A stretch of DNA of 7,329 nucleotides from Flavobacterium sp. (GCA_016718345.1 JADKDN010000022.1:1-7329); one strand, 5' to 3'; counted from the stretch's first letter, positions 1 to 6,613 are shown. The notes: generated by a model not told the origin, from the letters alone. Numbers and translations are program-made.

Positions 1-651
1 GATATTTTAGAAACCGAAGTTTGGTTATGGGTTATTCCGTTTTCTAATGGAAATACGAGTTTAGGTGTAGTAGGACCAACTTCTTTTGTTAATTCTTTGT
101 CAGATCATAATAATGCTGAGGCACTAAGAAATGCAATTCAGTTATCAGATTATTACATTAAAAGATTTGGCGATGTTGAATTCTTATTTGAACCTGTAAA
201 ACTTGAAAATTATTCGCGTTCAGTGAAAAAATGTATGGAGAAGGTTTGCCTTAACAGGAAGTAGTTCAGAATTCTTAGACCCTGTTTTCTCTTCTGGAGT
301 TGCATTTGCTACTGAATCATGTTAGCTGCAAAATTAATCTATAAAGAATTAAATGGGAAAAACGTAAACTGGGAAATAGAATTCACAGAATATATGAAAA
401 GTGGTATTGGTGTATTTACTACCTACGTTAAAGAATGGTATACTGGAAATTTACAAACTCTTTTCTTTCATCATCCAGAAAACCCAGATGTTAAAGAAAA
501 AATTTGTGCTGTATTAGCAGGTTATGTTTGGGATCAAGAAAATCCTTTTGTTAAAAAACATGACAATGTTATTAAAAACATGGCACATCTGTTAAACTTA
601 GAAAACAACAATAAAAATGGGGCAATTTTAGTTTCCATTTTTATTGTTTAA
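1..651 (+). pseudogene. FAD-dependent tryptophan-halogenase-like oxidoreductase, 3' part, frameshifted
   Basis: C-terminal portion of a flavin-dependent halogenase-type protein (Trp_halogenase/NAD(P)-FAD oxidoreductase family), cytoplasmic and reduced-flavin dependent. The 5' end is outside the window. Frame 1 reads ETEVWLWVIPFSNG and SLGVVGPTSF, then breaks in the A run at 226-231. Adding one A there, one T near 245-247 and one T at 322-323 restores GEGFALTGSSSEFLDPVFSSG and ESCLLAAKLIYKEL, after which 319-651 stays open. The GSSSEFLDPVFSSGVAFA stretch is the family's typical late FAD-contacting region. Relatives of this sequence sit in flexirubin/aryl-polyene pigment clusters (recalled family knowledge; no other pigment gene is visible here). 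The last 15 or so codons run into the terminator hairpin at 607-648, so the true stop may lie near 610 with one more indel upstream. Three single-base losses and no nonsense change favour sequencing error over decay. Confidence 0.75.
607..648. terminator. Bidirectional terminator hairpin between convergent genes
   Basis: Perfect 14-bp inverted repeat: AACAATAAAAATGG at 607-620 and its exact complement at 635-648, with a 14-nt loop. It lies between the 3' ends of the halogenase gene and the minus-strand gene that ends at 657. The A/T-rich outer stem supplies a U-rich tail in both directions, as expected for a shared terminator of convergent genes. It overlaps the last codons of the halogenase frame as written. 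Confidence 0.7.
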
Positions 652-656
652 TTCAT

Positions 657-1271
657 TTACTTGATTTGCTTAGCAATAATTTTAGCTAAGGTTTTAGCTG
701 TTTTTTTGCAAAACCTTCTACACCAATTCTGTTTTTCATTACTTATAATTATTTCCCCTCATGTTCCTGGAGCATTTTCACTTGACATAACTACTAAAAC
801 ATTTGATTTATTTGCAGTTTCAACAATTTTTAAATTTGTTGTTACTTTTGCAGGTTGCTTCATAACTCCTGCATCCCAACCCGGATAAATCCAAACAACT
901 TCAACAATTAAAGTATATTTGCAGATGAAAGATTTTCTTGAAATGAAATATTAGTTTTTTTCTTTTGAACTTACAACATTAATTAATTCTAGAAATTTTG
1001 GATTCCAAATCATTTCTTTACTTCCTTGCCATTTCTTTTCCAAATATCACCAACTCCTTTTTTCTCATTTAATTCGGTTGTTCTGTTAGCAACATATTGT
1101 TCTTCAGTTAAATTTTCCTTCATTAACTTTAAATTTGAATAGTCAAATTCTACGCTTTACTTGATTTACACCTGCTAAAAAATTATAAAATCTCCACTTT
1201 CGATTTTAGTTTTTTGAGCCATAGTTATACAAAGAAGTTACTAATAAAGTTAGCATTAAAATTTTTTTCAT
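657..1271 (-). pseudogene. Small secreted hypothetical protein (about 200 aa), multiple frameshifts
   Basis: Read on the minus strand from ATG (1269-1271), the sequence begins MKKILMLTLLVTSLY and then, after a 1-nt shift, MAQKTKIESGDF: a Sec signal peptide with cleavage after MAQ. Corrected pieces continue as FDYSNLKLMKENLTEEQY, then KWQGSKEMIWNPKFLELIN, YTLIVEVVWIYPGWDAGV, MKQPAKVTTNLKIVETAN and finally EGFAKKTAKTLAKIIAKQIK followed by TAA at 657-659. Several indels are needed, at about five or more places, again mostly in homopolymers. The overall length (about 205 codons) and the continuous homologous-looking pieces suggest a complete gene. It resembles a conserved Bacteroidota family of exported proteins of unknown function; I know no function for it. 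It is convergent with the halogenase gene, and its own promoter is probably just upstream at 1300-1307. Confidence 0.65.
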
Positions 1272-1299
1272 AATTTATATTTATTTAAGTTGAATGCCC

Positions 1300-1307
1300 C
1301 AAAAGTA
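1300..1307 (-). promoter_or_regulatory. Candidate -7 box for the minus-strand secreted protein gene
   Basis: On the minus strand this reads TACTTTTG, an exact match to the Bacteroidota -7 consensus TAnnTTTG, about 28 nt before the ATG of the 657-1271 gene. No clear TTG/TTTG -33 element is seen at the usual 17-23 nt upstream, so the call rests on the -7 box and its position. Confidence 0.4.
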
Positions 1308-1583
1308 ATTATAAAGTATTTAGAATTTATATAGCATTTAAATTTTAAAATAAAATATAAAGTCTTTCGATAGTAACTAGCTAATATTGAAATACAAATT
1401 CAAATATGAAAATTAAAATAAAAGGAAAAATTATAATTAAAAATCGTTAGGATAAACTCAAAAAATGAAAATTATTGATAATAAAACATATTCTCGAATT
1501 GGGGAAATAACTTTTGTATTTTGATTAGTTTTTTGTTCAAAAGTTCAGTTAAATCTTCTATCTCCACTTTATTTAGAAGAAGT

Positions 1584-1609
1584 AGCCCCTGTTATAGGGG
1601 CTTTTTTTT
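1584..1609 (+). terminator. Orphan rho-independent terminator
   Basis: AGCCCCT (1584-1590), 5-nt loop, AGGGGCT (1596-1602), then a run of eight T ending at 1609: a classic intrinsic terminator reading plus-strand. No plus-strand gene is visible in the roughly 930 bp upstream, apart from the halogenase, which already has its own terminator. It may serve an unrecognised small RNA or be left from a deleted gene. Confidence 0.75.
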
Positions 1610-1694
1610 GTTTAAAATTTAAATTTTGCCTAAAGTCTTTATTATTCTAAGGTTGTTTCAACTGGTTTATTTAGCGTTTTTGAGTACGGTATAC

Positions 1695-1718
1695 CAACCA
1701 AGTTAGCTAGTTTGGTTG
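1695..1718. repeat. Imperfect 24-bp palindrome
   Basis: CAACCAA (1695-1701) pairs with TTGGTTG (1712-1718), and the centre is TAGCTA (1704-1709). The only mismatched positions are G/T pairs that could wobble in RNA. It could be a protein-binding dyad or a hairpin; nothing nearby assigns a role. Confidence 0.5.
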
Positions 1719-1730
1719 TTGCTTTATTTA

Positions 1731-1798
1731 TACTTATATTGTATATAAGTTACTATATAGTTACTATAAACTTACTATATACTAGTTATAAACTTACA
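1731..1798. repeat. AT-rich direct and inverted short repeats abutting the IS
   Basis: TTACTATA-like units recur about every 10-12 bp at 1750-1782. ATAAACTTAC-type words occur near 1766-1775 and 1788-1797. ACTTATA and TATAAGT form a small dyad around 1732-1750. The block runs directly into the left end of the insertion sequence. Confidence 0.5.
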
Positions 1799-1852
1799 TG
1801 TATATCGTCAGCAAAAAGTGGACTAATTTAGGTTAAAACTAAGAGAGTGTTT
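1799..1852 (+). repeat. IS left inverted-repeat region (IRL)
   Basis: Left end of the IS3-family element. The outer 12 bp and the inner block CTAAGAGAGTGTTT match the opposite end in inverted orientation. The spacing between the two blocks is about 10 bp longer than on the right side. The GTG at 1847, first possible start of the orfA frame, lies inside the inner block. Confidence 0.7.
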
Positions 1853-2230
1853 TCAAAATCTTTAAATTTGAATTATCATGAAAGCACCAAAGAAAAAACA
1901 GCCGAAAACTTCATCAAAGACATTCGCAGAAATACACGAAGAATCTTTAGTTCCGAACAGAAAATCCAAATTGTAATGGAAGCTTTACGTGCAGAAATGT
2001 CAGTTGCAGAATTATGCCGAAAGTATTCCATTAATGAATCTCAGTTTTACAAATGGAATAAAGAGTTTTTAGAAGCTGGAAAAAAGCGTTTAGCAGGCGA
2101 TACCACAAGAGAAGCTACCAGTGATGAAGTAGCAGAACTCAAGAAAGAAAACCAACAATTAAAAGTCATGATTGCCGATTTGGTATTACGCTACGATATT
2201 GTAAAAAAAAGCTTGGACATGCTGGATTAA
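1847..2230 (+). CDS. IS3-family transposase OrfA (HTH, leucine-zipper-like)
   Basis: DNA-binding subunit of an IS3-type transposase, acting at the element ends. From the GTG at 1847 it gives 127 residues. An HTH_Tnp_1-type helix-turn-helix lies at about residues 37-72 (SSEQKIQIVMEALRAEMSVA, then ELCRKYSINESQFYKWNKEF). A family signature follows (AGKKRLAGDTTREATSDEV), then a C-terminal coiled coil (ELKKENQQLKVMIADLVLRY). The start is doubtful. The ATG at 1878 is in another frame and reads MKAPKKKQPKTSSK, a typical basic N-terminus; one extra A at about 1915-1917 would join it to DIRRNTRRIFSSEQ, giving about 116 aa. The frame ends at TAA 2228-2230, 20 nt before the orfB ATG and just after the A8 slippage site, so an OrfAB fusion is expected. 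Confidence 0.85.
   Translation: MFSKSLNLNYHESTKEKTAENFIKDIRRNTRRIFSSEQKIQIVMEALRAEMSVAELCRKYSINESQFYKWNKEFLEAGKKRLAGDTTREATSDEVAELKKENQQLKVMIADLVLRYDIVKKSLDMLD
2203..2211 (+). promoter_or_regulatory. Programmed -1 frameshift site (A8G) of the IS3 element
   Basis: Eight A then G near the end of orfA. The zero-frame codons over the run are AAA-AAA-AGC, so an A-AAA-AAA heptamer (2203-2209) is available for -1 slippage. The -1 frame is open from the run to the orfB ATG and reads KKLGHAGLTEKFKKYM into the orfB protein. This is the usual IS3-family route to the OrfAB transposase. The downstream stimulatory structure was not worked out. Confidence 0.7.
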
Positions 2231-2250
2231 CTGAAAAGTTTAAGAAATAT

Positions 2251-3261
2251 ATGCGACTTACAGTATCCGAAAAACAAGAAATCATTCACATGGTTACACG
2301 TTCTGAAATTGGCGTAAACCGAACACTTCGTGAGATTGGAATCAACAAAAGCACGTTTTACAATTGGTATCATGCATATAGCGAAAATGGTGTTGATGGT
2401 TTGCTTCCAACCAAACGAGCATCCAATAGGCAATGGAACAGCATTCCGCAAGAACAGAAGAATCTGGTTGTAAAATTAGCGTTGGATTATCCTGATTTAT
2501 CTTCTCGAGAATTAGCTTATAAAATGACCGATGAACAACAAATTTTCATCTCCGAATCCAGTGTTTATCGAATCCTAAATTCAAGAGGATTAATCACAGC
2601 TCCATCTCATATTTTCCTGAGTGCAGCTGATGAATTTAAAGATAAAACAGGCTTCGTACATCAAATGTGGCAAACCGATTTTACCTACTTTAAAATCTTG
2701 GGTTGGGGTTGGTATTACCTCAGTACGGTTTTGGATGATTACAGCCGATATATCGTACATTGGGAGCTTTGCTCTAACATGAAAGCCGATGATGTAAAAA
2801 GAACGGTTGATACAGCCATTAAAAAAGCAAAATTGATGACTAAACAAAAGCCTAAACTCTTGTCCGACAATGGCTCGTGCTACATTGCAAGCGAATTAAA
2901 ATCGTATTTAAAAGACAATTATCAAATGCAACAAGTACACGGCAGACCCAATCATCCGCAAACACAGGGAAAAATTGAACGCTATCACAGAACCATGAAA
3001 AACGTTGTGAAACTTGATAATTACTTCGCTCCAGAAGAATTAGAAGCTGCTTTAGAAAAGTTTGTTTATCGTTACAACAATGAACGTTATCATGAATCAT
3101 TAAACAACCTAACACCAGCAGATGTCTATTTTGGAAGAGGTGAATTGATTTTAAAAGAACGTGAACGATTAAAGAAAATTGCAATTATGAATCGCAGAAA
3201 TGAGTACCAAAAATCAAAATTACTAACTAATCAAAAAAATCTTTTATCTTTGAATTATTAA
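2251..3261 (+). CDS. IS3-family transposase OrfB (DDE integrase core)
   Basis: Catalytic transposase of 336 residues, intact. The N-terminus (about 1-60) is a helix-turn-helix of the HTH_29/IS481-like type (LREIGINKSTFYNWYHAY), followed by a linker/HTH_21-like segment (SSRELAYKM, then ISESSVYRILNSRGL). The rve integrase core runs from about 135 to 290. The catalytic triad is visible: D143 in MWQTDFTYFK, D206 in LLSDNGSCY and E243 in TQGKIERYHRT. The D-E spacing is 36 residues, one more than the usual 35. The C-terminus has RYNNERYHESLNNLTPADVY, normal for IS3. The ATG at 2251 is the natural internal start; the functional product is probably the OrfAB fusion made at 2203-2211. The stop at 3259-3261 abuts the right inverted repeat. 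With no indel in 1 kb, it stands out from its neighbours. Confidence 0.93.
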   Translation: MRLTVSEKQEIIHMVTRSEIGVNRTLREIGINKSTFYNWYHAYSENGVDGLLPTKRASNRQWNSIPQEQKNLVVKLALDYPDLSSRELAYKMTDEQQIFISESSVYRILNSRGLITAPSHIFLSAADEFKDKTGFVHQMWQTDFTYFKILGWGWYYLSTVLDDYSRYIVHWELCSNMKADDVKRTVDTAIKKAKLMTKQKPKLLSDNGSCYIASELKSYLKDNYQMQQVHGRPNHPQTQGKIERYHRTMKNVVKLDNYFAPEELEAALEKFVYRYNNERYHESLNNLTPADVYFGRGELILKERERLKKIAIMNRRNEYQKSKLLTNQKNLLSLNY

Positions 3262-3263
3262 CT

Positions 3264-3307
3264 AAATACTCTCTTAGCAAAAGTCCAATTTAGTTTGAAG
3301 ACGTACA
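3264..3307 (-). repeat. IS right inverted-repeat region (IRR)
   Basis: Right end of the element, complementary to IRL at its outer 12 bp (3296-3307) and at the inner 14-bp block (3264-3277). The inner block begins 2 nt after the orfB stop codon. Confidence 0.7.
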
Positions 3308-3377
3308 CTGCAAAACCAAAGCCCTAATTGAATTTGGATTAAAGATAATCTGTGAGATTTAATTAATTTTATTATTT

Positions 3378-3417
3378 TCGGGAAATGATACTCAAAAAGT
3401 TCCATTTCCCGATTTTT
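3378..3417 (+). promoter_or_regulatory. Perfect 10-bp hairpin enclosing the kinase start codon, followed by T5
   Basis: TCGGGAAATG (3378-3387) and CATTTCCCGA (3403-3412) are exact complements with a 15-nt loop, followed by TTTTT (3413-3417). The ATG of the sensor kinase (3385-3387) forms the end of the left arm. As RNA this could hide the start codon, act as an attenuator, or be an intrinsic terminator for transcripts coming from the IS. Which one cannot be decided from sequence alone. Confidence 0.55.
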
Positions 3418-5074
3418 ACTTTACTATTTATAGTAGTTGTTCTCCTGTTCTCCTGTAAAAAAGAAGAAGAGACTACTACTACCTCAAAAATCACAGAAGA
3501 GTTCTACAGGCTTTATGATAAGGCAGAACTGTTGTATAAACAAGAAGATTATAGTAAGGCTTTCTATTATTACTCTAAAGCTAAATTGCTTGGGGAGGCA
3601 CTGAATGACCACAATAAAATTATTTATTCGCTGATGCAAATGGCGACCATGCAACAAGTCCAATCTGATATTGTAGGTAGTGAAGCATCGGCAACCGAGG
3701 CTATCAAATACTTCCAAAAGATACTCATATCGAGTATAAAATAACTATTTACAGTATACTAGCTACAAATTTTCAGAATCTTTACGATTTTGAAGAAGCC
3801 ATTAAGTATTACCAATTATCGCTAAGTATTGCGAAAGATGCTATAATCCGAATCAATATTAAAAATAATATAGCGGTTGCTTATAGTGAGAAAAAGGAGT
3901 TTAAAAAAGCTATTGCCCTTTTATCTGAAGCTTTAAAGCAAAAAGAAATTCTCAATTATCCCAATACGCAAGCTCTTCTTTTGTGTAACCTTGGCAATGT
4001 CTACCGTCAAATTGGTCATCCGTCCAGTCTCGAGTATTTAAAGCAATCCCTTAAATTCGAAAAAATTAATAACGATTTTAGTACTATAGCCAGTTATTTC
4101 ATCTTGCAGAATATTATGAACCTATCAATAGTGCATTAGCAAAAGAGTATGCCATTGTTGCCTATGAAAAAGCTACCAAAATTAATAGTGCTGAGGATCG
4201 TTTGGAAACATTAAATCAAATTATAAAAAATAGCAGTGGAAATGAACTAAAAAAATATTCTCTTATTTACGTTCGTCTCAATGATAGCCTGACAAAAGTG
4301 AAACAAATTGCGAAAAATCAATTTGCTAAAATCAGATATGACGCTTCAAAAGTCAATGAAGAAAACACCAATCTCAAACTAGAAGAGGAACGAACTCACA
4401 ACAAAAACATAGTCCTTTCCTTGAGTTTACTTTCTCTTTTTTTTGGTTATCCTGCTTTACTTTTAATCCAATCCAAGCACAAGAGAGAAAAGCTGCTTAC
4501 CTCCTACACTACTGAAACTAGAATTGCTAAAATTGTATGACGAATTTACTAATGATGTTTTTCAGGTCATGACCTATGCCGATACGCAAGACCTGTCTAC
4601 TGAAAAAATAAAGAAAACCTGGTCCAAACTCTAGATACCATTTATTCAAGAACTCGAAATATTTCGAAAGAAAATAGTTCAATTGATACCGTCTAACTTT
4701 GTACCCTATTTAAAAGAAGTTATTTCGAGTTACAGTAGTACTTCAATCAACGTTTTGGTTAATGGCTTAGATCCTTCACTATTGATGACTTTGGATAACT
4801 CTAAAAAAATTGTTCTTTACCGAACCATAAACGAACTGTTGGTCAACATGAAAAAACATAGTCAATGCAGTTTGGTAGTGATTTCGTTTAAAAAAAACAA
4901 AAAATATCTAGAGATAGAGTATTCAGATAATGGTGGTGGCATTGCCTCTGATGCACTAATTTTAAAAAATGGACTTCAAAATGGGAAAACCGTATTCTGA
5001 CATTAACGGAACTCTTACTTTTGACAATGCAAGTAAAAAAGGATTCAGAGTAAAAAGTTTGCATCCCATTATAA
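3385..5074 (+). pseudogene. TPR-repeat lipoprotein sensor histidine kinase, frameshifted, His-box Tyr
   Basis: Sensor kinase of the flavobacterial TPR type, paired with the regulator just downstream. Order: lipoprotein signal peptide (MILKKFHFPIFTLLFIVVV ending LLFSC, Cys as lipid site); TPR repeats from about 3500 to 4190 (for example YKQEDYSKAFYYYSKAKLLG, FEEAIKYYQLSLSIAKDA, EFKKAIALLSEALKQKE); a coiled linker (FAKIRYDASKVNEENTNLKL); one membrane helix (4408-4470, IVLSLSLLSLFFGYPALLLI); dimerisation/phosphoacceptor helix from about 4520; and a HATPase domain with N box NELLVNMKKHS (4830-4862) and DNGGGI (4926-4943), then GLQNVENRI after correction. Indels are needed near 3715, 4098, 4531, 4621, 4690, 4983, 5002 and 5052. 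The phosphoacceptor box, KLHDE in relatives, reads KLYDE: TAT at 4536-4538. If real, phosphorylation would fail. The gap to the regulator is 14 nt, so the two probably form an operon. Start chosen as the only ATG before the signal peptide. Confidence 0.8.
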
Positions 5075-5088
5075 ACTGAGTAGTCATT

Positions 5089-5761
5089 ATGTTTAAAAGT
5101 CATTGTAGCTGAAGATTTGGACAGCATTAATATTGCTGTAGTACAGGCATTAGAAGCATTGGAAATTCAAGAGAAAAAAATTGAAAATGCTAAGTACGCG
5201 ATGAAGCCTTCTTAAAAATCAAAAAAAAGCAGCATTGGAACAACAGCCTTTTGAGCTATTATTACCGATTTATCCTTTATAACCGATCATCGGGAGAGCA
5301 AACTAAAATCAGGAGAAGAGTTGATTGCTGCTCTCAAAAAGGAACACCCTAATCTTAAAGTGATTGTTTTTTCTATTGAAGATAAATCGTATCGCATTCG
5401 ATCGCTTATTGATACCCTTGGGGTAGACGGTTATGTCATGAAAGGGAGAAATAGTATCCCCGAACTTCAAAAAATTATAGAAATAGTGTATCGTAACGAG
5501 GATAAACCGCTCTCTTCGGAACTGGCTCATCAACTGACGGGTAAAAGACTCCTTGAGATAGAAGCCTACGACATCCAGTTATTGGGTGCTTTAGCAAGTG
5601 GTTTGACTCAAGATGAAATAGCTCAAACGTTTAAAAAAGACGCCATTATTCCCAATGGTACTAGTAGTATAGAAAAACGCATTAACAAATTGAAAATTTA
5701 CTTCAAAGCCAATAATAATGTGCATCTCATTGCTTTAGCTAAAGACTTGGGGTTGATTTGA
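5089..5761 (+). pseudogene. Response regulator, LuxR/NarL-like, frameshifted at the 5' end
   Basis: Partner of the upstream sensor kinase; cytoplasmic DNA-binding regulator of about 222 aa. The corrected start reads MFKKVIVAEDLDSINIAVVQ, a receiver domain with the acidic pair ED. The phosphoacceptor Asp is at 5267-5269 in ITDLSF after restoring one A near 5260. From there 5264-5761 is one clean frame: SGEELIAALKKEHPNLKVIV, FSIEDKSYRI, a Lys in VMKGRNSIPEL, then a C-terminal helix-turn-helix (YDIQLLGALASGLTQDEIAQ, with NGTSSIEKRINKLKIYFKAN) ending ALAKDLGLI. The order matches a flavobacterial family of about 215 aa that always pairs with TPR kinases. Indels are needed near 5094-5098 (A run), 5196, 5221-5228 (A8) and 5260. 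The HTH and the nearby repeated palindromes make it the likely binder of 5937-5956 and 6891-6910 (inference). Confidence 0.82.
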
Positions 5762-5784
5762 TTGCTGGTACACTATAGTTTCGC

Positions 5785-5819
5785 ATCGGTTAGCATTAGA
5801 ACACGGATGAAACCGATTT
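5785..5819 (+). terminator. Weak candidate terminator of the kinase-regulator operon
   Basis: ATCGGTT (5785-5791) pairs with AACCGAT (5811-5817) across a 19-nt loop, 24 nt after the regulator stop codon. It is followed by only a short TTT and then ACGGA-type repeats (5804-5839). Position fits a terminator; the long loop and short T tract make it uncertain. Confidence 0.3.
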
Positions 5820-5936
5820 AAACGGAATCCAACGGATTTTATCTACACCTAGGTTGGGAAATTCTTTACACCTATCCACTATATGTTACTTTCAATAATT
5901 TGCTCACTTTCCCATTATTTTAAACTTTGTAATGGG

Positions 5937-5983
5937 CTTTACGGTTTTCCGTAAGGATGGCTTTTCTCTTGGTATTACTTTTG
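5937..5983 (+). promoter_or_regulatory. Palindrome-plus-promoter module A
   Basis: CTTTACGG (5937-5944), 4-nt loop, CCGTAAGG (5949-5956); the core TTACGGTTTTCCGTAA is a perfect 16-bp palindrome. The -7 box TACTTTTG (5976-5983) is an exact TAnnTTTG match, about 28 nt before the ATG at 6012. There is no TTTG at the normal -33 position. With a start about 7 nt after the box, the palindrome centre falls near -43, a standard activator position. Module B at 6891-6937 has the same parts at identical spacing. An alternative, weaker promoter (TTTG 5899-5902, AACTTTG by 5929) lies upstream and would put the palindrome in the leader RNA. Confidence 0.6.
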
Positions 5984-6011
5984 AAACGAACCAGAATTAA
6001 TACCACCACTA

Positions 6012-6226
6012 ATGAAAATCTATTATGTCACTACTTTCAAACTACACCATGAATTTCATGTTGTTCATGTGGAGGGCTGCAGCTACCTCCCTACTTTTTT
6101 GAGTAGACAATTTTTAGGTCGCTTTCCTTCCTATGAGGAGGCACTAAAAGAATCTAAGAAAATTTATCCTACTTCATTGTCTGCCAGTTTTGCATTAACG
6201 AAAAACTATTTACCAATAAATCATGA
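6012..6226 (+). CDS. Small Cys/His-containing protein, about 71 aa, one frameshift
   Basis: No known function. The ATG at 6012 begins MKIYYVTTFKLHHEFHVVHV, then EGCSYLPTFL, FLGRFPSYEEALKESKKIYP. This matches a small Bacteroidota family with a His-x-EGC-x-x-LP motif, a conserved [YF]LG-F segment and a late Cys pair (recalled). As written, the frame runs on to 6266 with SLSASFALTKNYLP, which lacks the Cys pair. One added base at 6174-6179 instead gives VCQFCINEKLFTNKS and a TGA at 6224-6226. That stop overlaps the ATG of the next gene (ATGA), a usual sign of coupled translation, and supports the shorter end. His and Cys residues suggest metal binding (inference). Transcribed from module A, 28 nt upstream. 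Confidence 0.65.
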
Positions 6227-6558
6227 AAAATTGGAATCTCATTTGTCGTGCTGGCATTTTGTTTGAATTCTTGTACGCATTCAACACAAAGCAAGGCAGA
6301 AAATGCCGTCAAAAAGTATTTGGAAGACAATTTAAACAATCCTGACAGCTACTGTCCTCGTTCCTTTTCAAATGTCATTGTTGTTAAGAAGGGTACTACG
6401 CTCTTTTATAGCATTACCCATGTCTATACCTTATTGAACTCCGACAAGGATTTGAAAATGATTACCTTTTTTATGCTCTATGATGATTTTACGGTTCAAG
6501 AAAGGAATTACTAACTATCAATGGAGATTATGGATTGCTTGAAATCATTGAGCACTAG
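6223..6558 (+). CDS. Small lipoprotein, about 110 aa, two frameshifts
   Basis: Unknown function. The ATG at 6223 overlaps the preceding stop (ATGA). MKNWNLI continues, after a 1-nt shift near 6241-6245, as VVLAFCLNSC and THSTQSKAENAV: a lipoprotein signal with lipobox LNSC. The mature part reads KKYLEDNLNNPDSYCPRSF, then SNVIVVKKGTTLFYSITHVY and KMITFFMLYDDFTVQERNY. As written it stops at 6512-6514; adding one T there continues as LTINGDYGLLEIIEH with a stop at 6556-6558, which reads like genuine coding sequence. The KxYLxxNLxNPxSY start of the mature part occurs in other Bacteroidota lipoproteins of unknown role (recalled). The GTG at 6248 is internal and not the likely start. Probably anchored to a membrane facing the periplasm or cell surface, and co-expressed with the 6012 gene. 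Confidence 0.65.
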
Positions 6559-6613
6559 GGGTTGTGCTACTGAAAGTAGGACCCATCACTAGGCTGCCTT
6601 GACAAATTTATAA

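Larger units (their letters stand above)
1272..1798. other. Gene-free AT-rich intergenic stretch
   Basis: No open frame with coding character was found on either strand; only 15-20 codon frames occur. It holds the minus-strand -7 box (1300-1307), an orphan plus-strand terminator (1584-1609), an imperfect 24-bp palindrome (1695-1718) and AT-rich short repeats (1731-1798) that abut the insertion sequence. The stretch 1499-1570, between GGGG and TATCTCCACT, has a vague tRNA/tmRNA-3'-end look, but a proper T-arm cannot be folded. Confidence 0.6.
1799..3307 (+). mobile_element. IS3-family insertion sequence, about 1.51 kb
   Basis: Complete-looking element with orfA, a -1 slippage site and a DDE orfB. 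The termini are TGTATATCGTCA (1799-1810) and, read inward from the other end, TGTACGTCTTCA (3296-3307): 9 of 12 identical. A second matching block, CTAAGAGAGTRTTT, lies further in on both sides (1839-1852 and 3264-3277, 13 of 14 identical). Ends starting TG and finishing CA are normal for IS3 elements. No direct target repeat is seen: the flanking triplets are ACA and CTG. The copy sits about 78 bp upstream of the sensor kinase start, in the same orientation. Its long transposase gene is the only lengthy frame in the window with no indel, as expected if multi-copy IS reads gave a better consensus. Confidence 0.88.

Noticed and set aside
661..888. Plus-strand 75-codon open frame
   Set aside because: It is the complement of the minus-strand secreted protein gene, whose reading gives a signal peptide and coherent protein; the plus reading does not.
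2227..3184. Minus-strand open frames across the transposase
   Set aside because: Antisense shadows of orfB, which has the full DDE triad.
1799..3307. Target-site duplication around the IS
   Set aside because: Flanking bases (ACA on the left, CTG on the right) and longer windows do not match.
3484..3717. Minus-strand frame in the kinase region
   Set aside because: Antisense to the TPR region, with no independent start signal or recognisable features.
4888..5533. Minus-strand frames over the kinase end and regulator
   Set aside because: Antisense to the HATPase domain and receiver/HTH coding sequence.
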